Below are positions 48,398 through 59,754 of a DNA stretch of 64,000 nucleotides, piece by piece. The notes beneath the pieces are model-generated. The model did not search any database, was not told where the DNA came from, and saw only the letters and a list, made by a program, of their open reading frames with translations. Position 1 is the stretch's first letter; each line of letters starts with the position of its first letter. Position numbers and translations under genes: made by a program. This stretch comes from Harmonia axyridis (lineage: Eukaryota; Arthropoda; Insecta; Coleoptera; Coccinellidae): positions 7,440,001-7,504,000 of the forward strand of contig NC_059503.1 in NCBI RefSeq assembly GCF_914767665.1, given 5' to 3'.

Positions 48398-49115
48398 TTC
48401 ATGCCAAATTTCATGTTGACCGCATTATAAAAATCAGAGAAAATTCAAGAAGAATATCGAAAAAAGTACCACTATTTCTGTAAACACGAATACCAAGTAG
48501 ATGATATTTTGGATGTACCTAAATATAAAAAACCTATTCAAGCATCGTGCAAAATTTTATGCTGATCACATAATCAGAATCATAGAAAATTCAAGAAGAA
48601 TATTGAAAACGCCATAGGTATATTTCTGTGATCAAAGATCTTTTTGGGTTAAGATTTTGCGTATATAAGTGAATAAGTGCTACAAACATAAGAAGGTAAT
48701 TCTGCCTGAAAAATAATAAGAGTTTGCTGGGTATATTCCTACTCCTCGCAAATCTTTCATAGGATGTTAAAGTTTTTTTTCTGAAAGACAAAAATTGTAC
48801 ACCACTGAGCTATTTCAAATTGAAAATAATTTTTGAATTCATCGTTCAATTAAGAGATAATAAAAGCGCAATGAAAACCACCAAATTTAATTTGATCATT
48901 TTAACCGGTATCAGAGTAATAAATAGTCAGTTTTCACGACTTTAACACCCTGTATCTCAGAATACGAAGCATTAGGAAATAATATTAATATAGAAAACTG
49001 TTGATATTTTTTTAAGGAGACTCACCGCTCAAGTTTGTTGCACTCATTGACAAACACACTGAATAGAATTTTTGTAAAATTTCTTGTAGATAACATCTTC
49101 AGAACCATAGAAAAT
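48398..49115. repeat. Diverged repeats with AGAATCATAGAAAATTCAAG
   Basis: A unit at 48398-48459 is repeated at about 48545-48610: both have a CATGTTGACCGCAT- or TATGCTGATCACAT-type block, then ATCAGA, GAAAATTCAAGAAGAATAT. A weaker third unit with CAGAACCATAGAAAATTCAA lies at 49090-49115. The unit is preceded by a CTGTCCGTCCGTACAGACGA block (48170-48190), which recalls common insect dispersed repeats. Confidence 0.5.
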
Positions 49116-50002
49116 TCAAGCGAATTTTATGAGATATATATGAAAATTAATGAATTGTTTTGTAGAATTTGCAGTATTTTTTTATAAATGTGCGTATGTT
49201 CGATTTATCTTGAGATAATCACCGCAAATTAAAAATAAAGAATTAATACATATTTGTTCAACTTGGCTAACAAAAAAAATTTTTTTGACATTCGTTTCAA
49301 TGAAGATAGTAGATAATAATAGTCACTTCATAAAATTCTTGGTAAAAAACACGTGGATCTTGAACGAAATAAAAATTTCAACTACCCCTTAATTTTTTTT
49401 TTCACGAACCCTTAAAAAAGTTTATTTAAAAAAAAATATCTTCAGTCTCACCTGTTTGTTTGCGTTCCCCCCTTCAGAAGTGGAACAAAGCTGCTGTTAT
49501 CACAACGATCACTGAGAATTAGGTACAGTCATGTGCGTTCATATCACTGGAATATTTTTGTTTATAATATCCCTTCTTATAAGTTTCCAGTTGAAGGAGA
49601 AAGTGAATTGCTCCACCGGGTGAGAGACAAAGTCTGAGACGAGGGCTCCATCCAAATTGGTATTTCCTCTTCACTTCATTCTGTTCCAGATTAGACACAC
49701 TCTGCGGTTTTCCGAGACAAGGATACATTTTTCATCATCGATCAACTGTGAGGAAATTTGAATTCCAATCATTAAAGCAATCTGAAGGAAAAACGTTGAA
49801 ATCAGTCGGTGAAAACACAAGTTCAATAAGTATGTGAGTATAAGATGAATAAAATATCCTTGAAACTAGAAGAAAAAATTGAAAGCACTGTACAGGAACT
49901 TTGGAGCGCTCATTCATTCATACGCCGTTGGAGACGCTCACATGTATGGCATGTGATTAGTTCATTCAGATACGTGTTCTTATTCTCTGAAAACAATTTG
50001 TA

Positions 50003-51247
50003 TTAGGCTTCCACCGTTTTGCAATAAATGGCTGTAGCGGTAAATGGTAGTCCAAATAAATAAGTCGTAGATATCATACAATAAGCTTTGGTATTTGTGA
50101 ACATAACGCTATCAAAATATTAGTCGATTTGTGTTTGCATCATAAAGTTATTCAAGATTAAACATGCCCTTACGAGCCAAATTCTCGTCATTTGCGAGAG
50201 GTTCTGATTTATTCCTCAATATGAAAAAATCTGCGGCTGAAGCTCATCGAATGCTCTCAAATACCTATCGTAAAGCCGCTATCAGTGAAAGAACGTGCCG
50301 AGAGTGGTTTCAATTCTTCAAGAACGATGATTTTGACGAAGGAGACCAGCATGGCGGTGGAAGAGAAAAAGTTTTCGAAGATGCAGAATTGGAGGCATTA
50401 CTCGATCAAGACTTGTGTCAAACGCAACCAGAATTGGCAGGATCATTGGGAGTGACGCAACAAGTCATTTCAAAACGCCTAAAAGTCATGGGAATGATTC
50501 ATATAAAAGGAAATTGGGTGCTGTACGAATTGAAGCCGAGATATGTTGAACGGCATTTGCTTGCTTGTGAACAGCTGCTTGCAAGGCAAAGACGGAAGGG
50601 ATTTCTGTATGGCATTGTGACTGGAGACGAAAACAGGGTTCATTACGATAATCCCAAGCGCAGAAAATCATGGGGATATCTCGGCTATGCTTCCACGTCG
50701 ACGGCCAAACCGAATATTCACGATTCCAGGATCATTCTCAGTATTTGGTGCGACCAGTTCGGCGTAGTGTCTTATGAGTTGTCAAAACCGACTGAAACAA
50801 TCACAGGCGATCGTTATCGAACGCAATTGTTACGTTTTAACCGAGCATTGAAAGAAAAAGGTTTGCAATACAATGAGGGACTTGATAAAGTGATTTTACA
50901 GCTTGATAATGCTCGTCCTCATGTTGCGAAAGTGGTCAAGTCCTACCCCACCCGCCGTATTCTCCAGACGTTGCTCCCTCGGACTATCACTTGCTTCGAT
51001 CAATGGCACACGACTTGGCTGACCAGCACTTCCGGTCTTATGAAGAAGTAAAAAATTGGATCGATTCGTGGTTTGCTTCAAAAGATGACTAGTTTTTTCA
51101 ACGCGGGATTCCTACGCTACTTGACAGATGCGAGAGAAAGTAGAGGCCAGCGATGAACAATACTTTGAATCATAAGTGTATAACCAGTTTTTTAAAATAA
51201 GCCTTGAATTTCGGAAAAAACGGCGGTAGCAAAGTTGTACACCTATG
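50003..51247 (+). mobile_element. Mariner DD34D-type element with broken transposase
   Basis: A mariner element, probably of the mellifera/mauritiana type. The transposase frame begins at 50164 and has the helix-turn-helix part (SERTCREWFQ..), VTGDENRVHYDN (first catalytic Asp), LSIWCDQFGVVSYELSKP and LQLDNARPHVAK (second Asp). The frame then shifts: a small deletion near 50940 moves the LPHPPYSPD..PSDYHLL block (third Asp) into another frame, which can be read on to a stop near 51092. The 3' terminal sequence reads GGTAGCAAAGTTGTACACCT. The 5' end starts TTAGGCTTCCACCGTTTTGC and lacks about a dozen bases that its partner repeat has. The element is therefore dead for transposase and weakened in cis. 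Confidence 0.92.
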
Positions 51248-54200
51248 TAACACAAATTCTAAAGTTGATAATAATCCTGATAAACACAATTACTGCACAT
51301 AAAATAAACTCTATCATTGATTCTAATCACTTTCTTCAGCAAATAAAACTGACAGTTTTGTCGTCAGACTTCAGAAGTGGACAGAGATCTTAAATCAATG
51401 AATTAATTAATATTCAGTGCTGTCGACTGCAGTTTGTTGGAAAACGCATGTAATTTGAAGAGACTGTGCATAATAATTGCTGGAGGTTTTCAGAATCACA
51501 ATATATATATTCACCTCTCTCTCACGTCAACACTTTCAGTTCATTTTCCTTTGAGGAACTTGTGGAGTCGTTTCATGTATACCATAACATGAAAAGTATC
51601 TATAAACATATAGTGAATTCCACCGATAATTTGATTGTTTTCGACAAAATATTGAGGCTTAACAGAAAATCATCTCTAGAATTGAGTTATTTCAAATACA
51701 AAAAGAAAATATTTCCAATCTTTCTTTTGTTATTCTACATAGTTGAACATTTGCAAGGGATGTGCAAACGACCTTCACACTTGAGTACATCCCACCCTTG
51801 AAAGTATGTTAATATTTACTTAACAAGCTGACAGATCAAAGTTAGTTTAAGAAACTTTATTTATAACGTTTCACAAACCAGTGAGAAATTAATTAATTAG
51901 ACGAGAAAAATACATAATCATTATCCCCAAACAATACTCTAACAATTCAATTAGATACTACAAAGTCGATACTATACGAATATCTATGAAGAAAAGAACA
52001 ATACATCGAAGAAAATAACAAGGGAAAACAAGATTATATGAATGATTGTGAAGAAATCGATTTAATAACACGATACACTTCTTCAACAATTTGGACGCAA
52101 TTACATTATTACTGGACAAATTACATTTCGTCATGTTATGAAAATTTGCCTGCTGTTTTTATCCAAATCATGTAATTGGAGCTGGTGAGGTAATTTTTTT
52201 CATTTATCGAGTTGTGAGTGAATTACTTCTTTCAGATAATGGATGATGATTATTTTTTGGATTGGTTCTTTTCGTGGAATGTATAAAAACCCTTTCAAGG
52301 TTCACTTTTACAAATGTAGCCTTGGTTGTTTCATGAAAGTGGAGTGATTTGTCTGACACGATGATCTTGAAAAAACACGGCAAAATTCTATTCCTATTAT
52401 TGTTCAACAAAATGGCATGAAAAAATTTAGTATATAATTTAAAAAAGTTGATAGAAACATTGTCGGTTTTCAAGAACTGATTCAGTGACAAAACTGGTAG
52501 CTCAAACTACTTTTCTTACAAGGTTCTTCAGTGCAGATTCATTTTGATTCTGTGCCGAAATCGCTTCATCGATTTTTTCAAGTTTTGAAAGAAACATTCG
52601 CATGCCAGTTTAAAATAAACTCATCATTTTTTTCACAAAAAATTTACATATTTTTACATATCTAAGGTCTCTTTGAAAATTGAAAGGTTTTTCAATCTTA
52701 TCTTAATTATTTCAATGATGAATTACCACATTTTTAGTTCATTCATTCTGATGAAAAAATACGTTCTCGTATATTTCAATTTGAAAATTCAGAATATAAA
52801 TAAAGAGAAATATTACCTCAGAGTAATGAACATAGATAGAGGGAGCATATGTCATTTTCAGTAAGCAAATTTTTTCCCCAACATGAACTTTCAAATTTGA
52901 CATGAAGGTCGCGGAAATGAAAACATATCAGTGATATGATATTTCACTCAATTCGCGCGATTCTCCACAAAGAACGTACTTCTTATGTCCCATAGTGAAT
53001 CAACGTTTCATATTAACTCAAAATATATTGAAATAAATACCTAAATATATCAGAAAACATACTTCAAGCGCGCCAAACGACGTGAAACAACCGATGACAC
53101 TAGGAGATCAAGAATTGCCAAACCTTGGATTTCAGCAGGTAGATATAGAAAATAATAAATATTCTGATTATTATAAATTCGACAATTTGGGAAAATATCG
53201 TATTCCAAATATTCAAATTTGCATAAATAATCGAGAATCACCCAAATAAATATTTCATTCAATATTATATACATTCATAATGGTATAGTAAAATTGTGGA
53301 TTTGAAAATATATCACAATCCGACAACGAAATCTAACCATGTTGGGGACATGTAAAAACTGCGTATACTCTCTCTATCTATGTTTATTCCTCTATGAAAA
53401 TATTACTAAATAAGAAAGCGATGAATGAAACTTGGTTTGAAGTAGTGGTCTAGAAAAATAGGTAATTCGATGATAAGGAAAATATTTTGAAATTCATCAA
53501 TGAAATAATCGAAAAACCTTTCAATTTTCAAAGTGATAAAAAAAACTTTTTGGGCAAAACCTAACTGAACCCCCCCCTCGTTACGCCTATGATTATGACT
53601 ATTGAATTGTGTAATTCTAGGAAATTAAAATTTAAACATTTTCAAATATTCATGTTGCAGTTTTTGAAACATTACTAGTACAGTTTTCTACACTCTCTTT
53701 GAACTCTTCACCGTAATTATTCTAGTTATAATTATTAATCGATATTGGAATGATCAACCCGTATCGACTGATCCCTTCTCACTCGATGTTCACCAGATAA
53801 TTTAATCGTGAAATTCATCGAATAGTATGTTATGCACTTTTTGTCCATAATTCCCTTGCATCGCTTAAAACCAGTCGGTTGGTTATTACATTTTTAATAG
53901 ATCCTTTGAAATTAGATGAAAGTTGTTATTGAACAAATTGGTTCCGGCACCAGAATGTATCATTGGCTTATTCGAGCTGTTTGCGTTCAAATCAATAGAC
54001 AATAACTCAAACAGTTCTTTAATTAGATCATTCGAAGAAATGCGGAATCGAAAAAAAACGAATGTTCTTCCTCGTCAATAAATTCTACGTGCTGGAAAAA
54101 AATTGGGTGATTCATTATAGTTTTCGTTATCAATGAAATCTAGATAATTTTGGAGATAATCTCAATTCATCAGTTAATTCATTATTCGCTGTCGTGATTT

Positions 54201-54591
54201 ACAAATCTATCTTGTTAATTTTCATTGCCAATAAAAAATTGAATAACGAAAGTTTTCATGTCGCAACAGATCTATCTGATCGTTACTATTATTCTCTTTC
54301 GAGTAGATCACGTGAAGGTCATTCCCAGCCGTTTCGTTTTGAAATATAACGATGTATAAAAACACCTACATCTTGAAAGAATGAGATCAATTAATTTTAG
54401 GTGTTAATTCACTAATCGTTCGAAATGAATGTGTTACAAAAGAAGATTTAAAACTTTATTCACAACGTATACAAACTTACATGCTAAACATAAAATTATA
54501 AGGTATATAATACAGTTTTGCGTCGATCACTAGTATAACACAATCTTTGGCGTTTCCTCTTTGCTTTTGGGAGGGTTTGAAACAATTGTTC
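51248..54591. other. Intergenic region downstream of peroxidase 2
   Basis: AT-rich. No gene recognised; open frames at 51466-51801 (+) and 52204-52491 (-) have no family signature. A stretch near 53570 (ACTGAACCCCCCCCTCGTTA) looks like a repeat end. The right end is the 3' UTR of peroxidase 2. Confidence 0.4.
54455..54460 (-). terminator. Poly(A) signal of peroxidase 2
   Basis: AATAAA on the minus strand, about 130 bases past the peroxidase 2 stop codon, followed by an AT-rich stretch. It supports the short last exon at 54688-54592. Confidence 0.6.
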
Positions 54592-57500
54592 TCAAGAAGT
54601 AACGTGATTGTAGGTGTATCTCTCATTATTCCAGGCTTGTAGATCTAATCTTGGAATATGCTTGGAATCGCAGGATTGTTCTGGATTTCTGTTGGAAAGA
54701 GATGTTGAGTGAAAATCTGGTTTCATTTAGAATGCGTCATGACTAACTCGCACATTTCAAAGGCCTCTCAAGGAATAGTGTGAAGGATTATATAATTTAG
54801 TTTTTAAAAAATATGTTTGGAAGATAAAAAACACAGAATCTTAAAGGCTTAAATCTGGAGAGCGCTGGGTTCACCAAAGCTGCTCGTGCAGAGAGAAAGA
54901 AAGATTGTCAGTTGACCAGTAACCTACCCTTAAATGTGCAGGTGAGCTTCATGGCTCATTCTGATGGTAAAATGATTCTTCTCTACCTTCGCAATTAGAG
55001 CAGAACTTCCTTTTTTGGAAATTAACCTAGCAAGAAATTATAAGAAATGACTTGCGATACGATCTGACAGTTAGGTTGCAATCAGAGCATTGAACTCTTA
55101 TATCCTTCTAAGATGGTATTGGATTGTCGAAGGAAACTCAATGAAATAGGCAAGAATATCAAATTTTTTTAGTCTGGGTTCCCTATTAGAAGCCAACACA
55201 CTTGCCAGAAAAGAAACACAAACTTCTTTCACTGGCTCAAAACTTTTCTCTAGTATAGGCAAGTGTAGCTACAAGAAAGATATTCAGGAAAAGGAAAAAC
55301 CGAAAGAGAAAAACTTTAGGCGGAATCTTCCAGGGTTGGATCATTCCAAAAAAGTTTTTTCGAACTTTGATACTAAAACCTAAGTATCTGGATCTTAGCA
55401 TAAATATGCTTCTCCCTCTCACAGTATTATTCACAGTGCATTGCCATCCCAGGAAGCACCTCATGAGAATGGTCTAGCAGAAAACAATGAGTGAAGATTG
55501 TATGTGGAGGAGGAAGAAACTCCAGATCACCTGGTGACGGTATGCCTGGTCATCGCTAGCCAACACAAAAAATGCTTTGGACAAGAGACTTGTAGAAGTG
55601 AGTTGATACCATTCCAAATACTAATGTTTATTAGAACTTATCAAAAAGAAATTGATATCGAGTTGTAGACTAGGACGACTTCCGGTGAGAAGAGCTTTGA
55701 TGGGTCACAATAGACCATTAGGTCGCAGTACAATAAAACTCTCATTGAATCTAAATTTGTTGCTTTACGAATGTGCACCCAAACAAATCTACGCTGCCCT
55801 CGTAATCACAGCATGATGGAAAATGAAAACTAAAAACTGCACTTTCTAATCCTTTCAAAGAAACCAACCAAACCACTCTGAGACTTGTCATCTCTTCTCC
55901 CTGATTTTTTGAAATGTAGGAGCTAGCCGTCACACACCTTGAGTGTCTACGTTCCGAGTGATGTTCTAGACTTACCTTTTGCTGACGATTTCAAATACTT
56001 TAGGAGGAATCTTCTCGATTTTTTCACTATTATCACAGATAATACGGGCCAGAGTTACTTTTTCGATTTCCTTGAGTTGAGAATGACTGAAAGGAGATGG
56101 CTGATCTGGATTCGAGTAGAAATATCTATCGGAGCCTCTTGTTCTCTCGAACTGATCCTTCAACACGCAAGTAAGTGTTGGACCAAACATACCCCTTTCA
56201 GGTTTTTCAGCCAAGCCACCAACGATCAAATCCAAATCATCCACACTTTTGTAGCTCTTCTTCAGAGATTCAATAGCCTGGAAAATGCATGATAGTTTAT
56301 AGCAATTTTCATGAAAGTTTGATGAAAAATATTGCTTACTTTGGGTAACATAATGGGTCTCAGATCATCGAAGGTTTCAGCTTCAGAGAGTCCACAGTAC
56401 AATCTGTAATCGTTGTAGGTTGGTAGTCCATGATCTCTGCCTCTTTGGATGTCTACACTGAGAATATCCACACCATAAGTCACTTCTCTTGGCTGGAATG
56501 ATGAGAGACGTGAAGAATAAAGATATATTCAATAGAATAAAACTTCAAACTTACTTTTCCGATGTAATAAAGTCGTCTACCAGTAAATTTGTTTTTGTAC
56601 ATTTCGCTTAAAAGCAAGTCTATGCTCTTATGCAGGTAAGTGTGCTTTTTTTCTTCATCTGCCAAGCTGCAATGAAAGAAGGATAATGGTAAGAAAATAA
56701 GTCTTCATTCGAAGGATGCGGAGTGAGTTATGATCATTCATTTCTTCGAATCAAGTTTACCAACCTTAGTTTTCCAATAGGAACGGAATTCAATGCTCGA
56801 ATTGCAGCAGTTGCAAACTCGTTGCTTACAGTTGGATCTATGTCAGGTCTGTATTCTGTTTTTATTCTTGTTCCTAGAAAAAAAAAATTAAGACATACTC
56901 AATTCCAGCAGGATCCACTTTTCTTTTATTTTCTATAATTCCAGATAGTTTCAGAGATACTGAACTTTGTATGTGAGAATTTGCTCATCAACTACTAAAC
57001 TGTAGCATTTGCTAATTCTTTGGGCAATACCAAGATTATTTTGAATTATTCACCCAGAAATTTTCCTGCAATGAGCCTAACCTAATCTTTTGATACAGCT
57101 AAAAATTTAAAATATTTGGGTCAAAATATGGTACCCTGTTCTCTAGAAGAAGCAAAACTATTTCCTCCAATAACAAATATAATCTTTGAGAAAAGCTCAA
57201 TGCTACCAACCTAAAATACTCGGTATCCACTCATTATAGGTTATGTGCTGAATCTCAGCAATAACGATGCGTCTAGCCTCTTGAAATACCGTCTCATCAT
57301 CCCATCCAGAATTCATGTCTGCCAAATAAGCAGCTATCCTGTTATGCTCCCTCACCCATAAGGTATACATGGCAGTCATATGAGGATCAGTATTCACCCT
57401 CTTGTCACCTGACTGGTAGCAAGGAGCGTTGAACTTCCTCTGTTGGCAGTCTGACTGTGGGTTCTTGGAGATTTCGAGAATGGTAGAGTTGGTGAGATGG

Positions 57501-59754
57501 GTGACGGACAGCAATCCTTTGGTGAAGTTACGCAGGTGATCGGATTTTGCCTTGGTGACACCGTAGATCTGGGAGGCATCTATGAGATGAGTAGCTTGGT
57601 TGATCTAAAAGAGGAGATACCGTCTTATTTCTTACTGAAACTTTTCTCTATGTTTTGAAAACACTCTTTGAGATTTTTCAAATGACAATCACTTACTTGT
57701 TCCATAGGGCCCATCGAACAGTCCGGACCTAGTGCTGGTGCAGATCTGACGTAGGATAAGCAGGTGACATCCCTTTCGCTGTAGTAAGGATCATTAGGAG
57801 GAACTTTTATGGTCATACAGAAAGGGTGTTCGTATCTTGGACTGAAGGCTCTTCCATCTGGATCACAGCATTCTATGGGTTTTCCAGTGTGAACTGAAAC
57901 AATTCGGACCTTTGAAAGATATTCTCTAGTTACATAATCAAACTTTCTACCATAATGCTGAGGCAAGGTAAGTAGAGCTATGTCAATGCTTAATTGTACT
58001 AATTTCATGAAGAACACTCACTCATTTTACTCATAGCCGTATGGGCCATATCGTGCTCAAGAAATTGACCCCAAAACAGGACAGCCCAGCTCCTCATCTG
58101 GTCGGGAATTGAGTTAAGCTCCAACTTTGCGCTGACTTCTCTTGCGGATGGCAAGACTTGTCTGGTAACTGATCTTCTTGGATCCCTGACGCCTCCCATG
58201 TATTCTGGAAACAAGAGCCTTCCGTAGATAGTGAAAGACTGGCCTCTTTCTCCTTTCATGTAATTGTTACAAGAACCATCGATAGATCTGTACTTGGAGT
58301 AGACGTCTTCCTTCATACATATCTTTCCAAGTCTCTGACAGCCACTACGAAGCGCCGTCTTCCATAGCTTGATGCGCCTGAGCTTCTCACCACATTCTTC
58401 TCTGCGAAGAAGCCTGAGAAAAGGACATATTTAATGTTATAATTGTAGTGACTCAAACGTCTGTGGGATGGCGTCACATGCTGCGCAATACCAAGATAAA
58501 CGGAATTGTTTGAAATATAGTATGACAGTTCATTAGGAAAAGTTACCAGGTTTTGTTAAGGAATTTGCCTGATAGGTGAATTCAAACTGACAGATTTCTC
58601 TGAATACCAAATACTTACTCTGATGTACAATACTCGTAAGCAATCTGGGAAGAGGCTGCTACAGCCTCTAAGGAAACTTTCATCATCTCCGTAGTTTCTG
58701 GTTCAGGATTGCTATCGACGAAGAGACCGTGAGATGGCGTTCCGGTTTCTATCTTGATGTCAGCGTAACCCAAGATTTTCTCCCTAGTTTCCATCCTGAT
58801 GTATATATTTTGTACAAATATTATGGTTTTGTTGATTTCTTTCCAGTTGATTTTTTTCATTGGGAATATACTGCACAGTTCTGGGTCTTCATAACGTTTA
58901 CAACCTGAGAAATAATTATATTATTTGATAGTTGAATTGTGCATTTTTTCATTCTCGAAATGCGTATCATCACAAATGTGGTTTGGGACTTTGGAAATTA
59001 TCAATGAAGTATTATCTGGGAAGACAATTCATTGACAACGAAGATTTTGGAAGAGTTATGAAGGCAAATATCAGCAAAAGCTGTTGGTGCTTATGGAAGG
59101 GTTGTAAAGTTTTATTATTATTTTATTTAGTTTTATTTTACTAGTTTGTAGCTGGAGAAAAGTAGCAAGTTTTCTCTTCTTTCGTTGATGATATTCAGTT
59201 ATCTTTATCTGTCGTTGAAGATTTAATAATAGACCCAGCTATATGTATGTTTATCATATATTCTGTACACGTTTGACAAATAAATTTTTATCTATAGATA
59301 TTTATAAATATTATTCTATTGGGTATGGCCTATTTTATTTTTCATCTTCCGGGTAGAATTCCGGCAAAGTCGATGACCCCAAAACCTGAAGCGTTTTATA
59401 TTTTTAAAATTTCAGCATCTTCCTTGATGAAGATTTGCACTTACTGTCCCAAAAAATACTGTATATTCAATTGAATCGAATAATGAGGTTTTGCACACGG
59501 AAAACTAACTTGCACAAATCATGTGCAAAAAGCTTTGAGCACGGAAATGTCATTTTCGCACATCTCTAGATAAATGGTTTCTATGTTTTCTTTTAACAAC
59601 GTTGAAATGTTGCAATGTTTCAAGTTAGCTGAGTTATTACTTTATAATTGAAGCAAAAAACCTTACCTCTTGTATTGTCGGGGTGTTCGTTCCATCCATG
59701 ACAAATAAATACCAACGTAACAGAATATAAACCAATAAGGTAATACTTCAGCAT
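54592..59754 (-). CDS. Secreted animal haem peroxidase lacking the proximal His (peroxidase 2)
   Basis: An animal haem peroxidase homologue of 709 aa. Exons: 59754-59667, 58904-58619, 58413-58022, 57893-57697, 57604-57211, 56873-56765, 56666-56555, 56492-56340, 56277-55976, 54688-54592; all phases agree. Signal peptide MLKYYLIGLYSVTLVFICHG. Blocks: YRSIDGSCNNYMKG, YGRLLFPEYMGGVRDPRRS, WGQFLEHDMAHT (distal His present), CCDPDGR, LIDASQIYGVT, LWVREHNRIAAYL, EARRIVIAEIQHITYNEW, NEFATAAIRALNSV, VDIQRGRDHGLPTYNDY, VTLARIICDN and IPRLDLQAW. At the proximal haem ligand, where peroxidase 1 reads FRYFHSA, this protein reads IRALNSV, so His is replaced by Asn. The LSDWFNRP segment of peroxidase 1 is also missing. 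Two donors are GTTGGT. A 5' UTR intron is implied by an acceptor just before the ATG. The last intron holds a retroelement fragment. The intact frame suggests a functional, possibly non-catalytic protein. Confidence 0.92.
54950..55720 (+). mobile_element. Decayed non-LTR retrotransposon 3' fragment
   Basis: Frameshifted plus-strand translation gives LEINLARNYKK near 55015, IRSDS near 55060, ALNSY then SKMVLDCRRKLNEIGKN near 55090-55155 (RNase H domain), and later EEEETPDHLVTVCLV near 55510-55550 (the Cys/His-rich C terminus typical of Jockey/R1-like elements). It is related to the fragment at 25700-26045. It sits in the last intron of peroxidase 2, antisense to the gene. Confidence 0.7.

Larger units (their letters stand above)
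44618..50002. other. Peroxidase 1 upstream region
   Basis: AT-rich DNA. The acceptor at 44625-44626 implies that a non-coding 5' exon and the promoter lie somewhere here, but I cannot place them. Contains the repeats listed at 46762 and 48398. A GC-richer patch at about 49450-49740 has a 69-codon minus-strand frame with no recognisable similarity. Confidence 0.45.
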
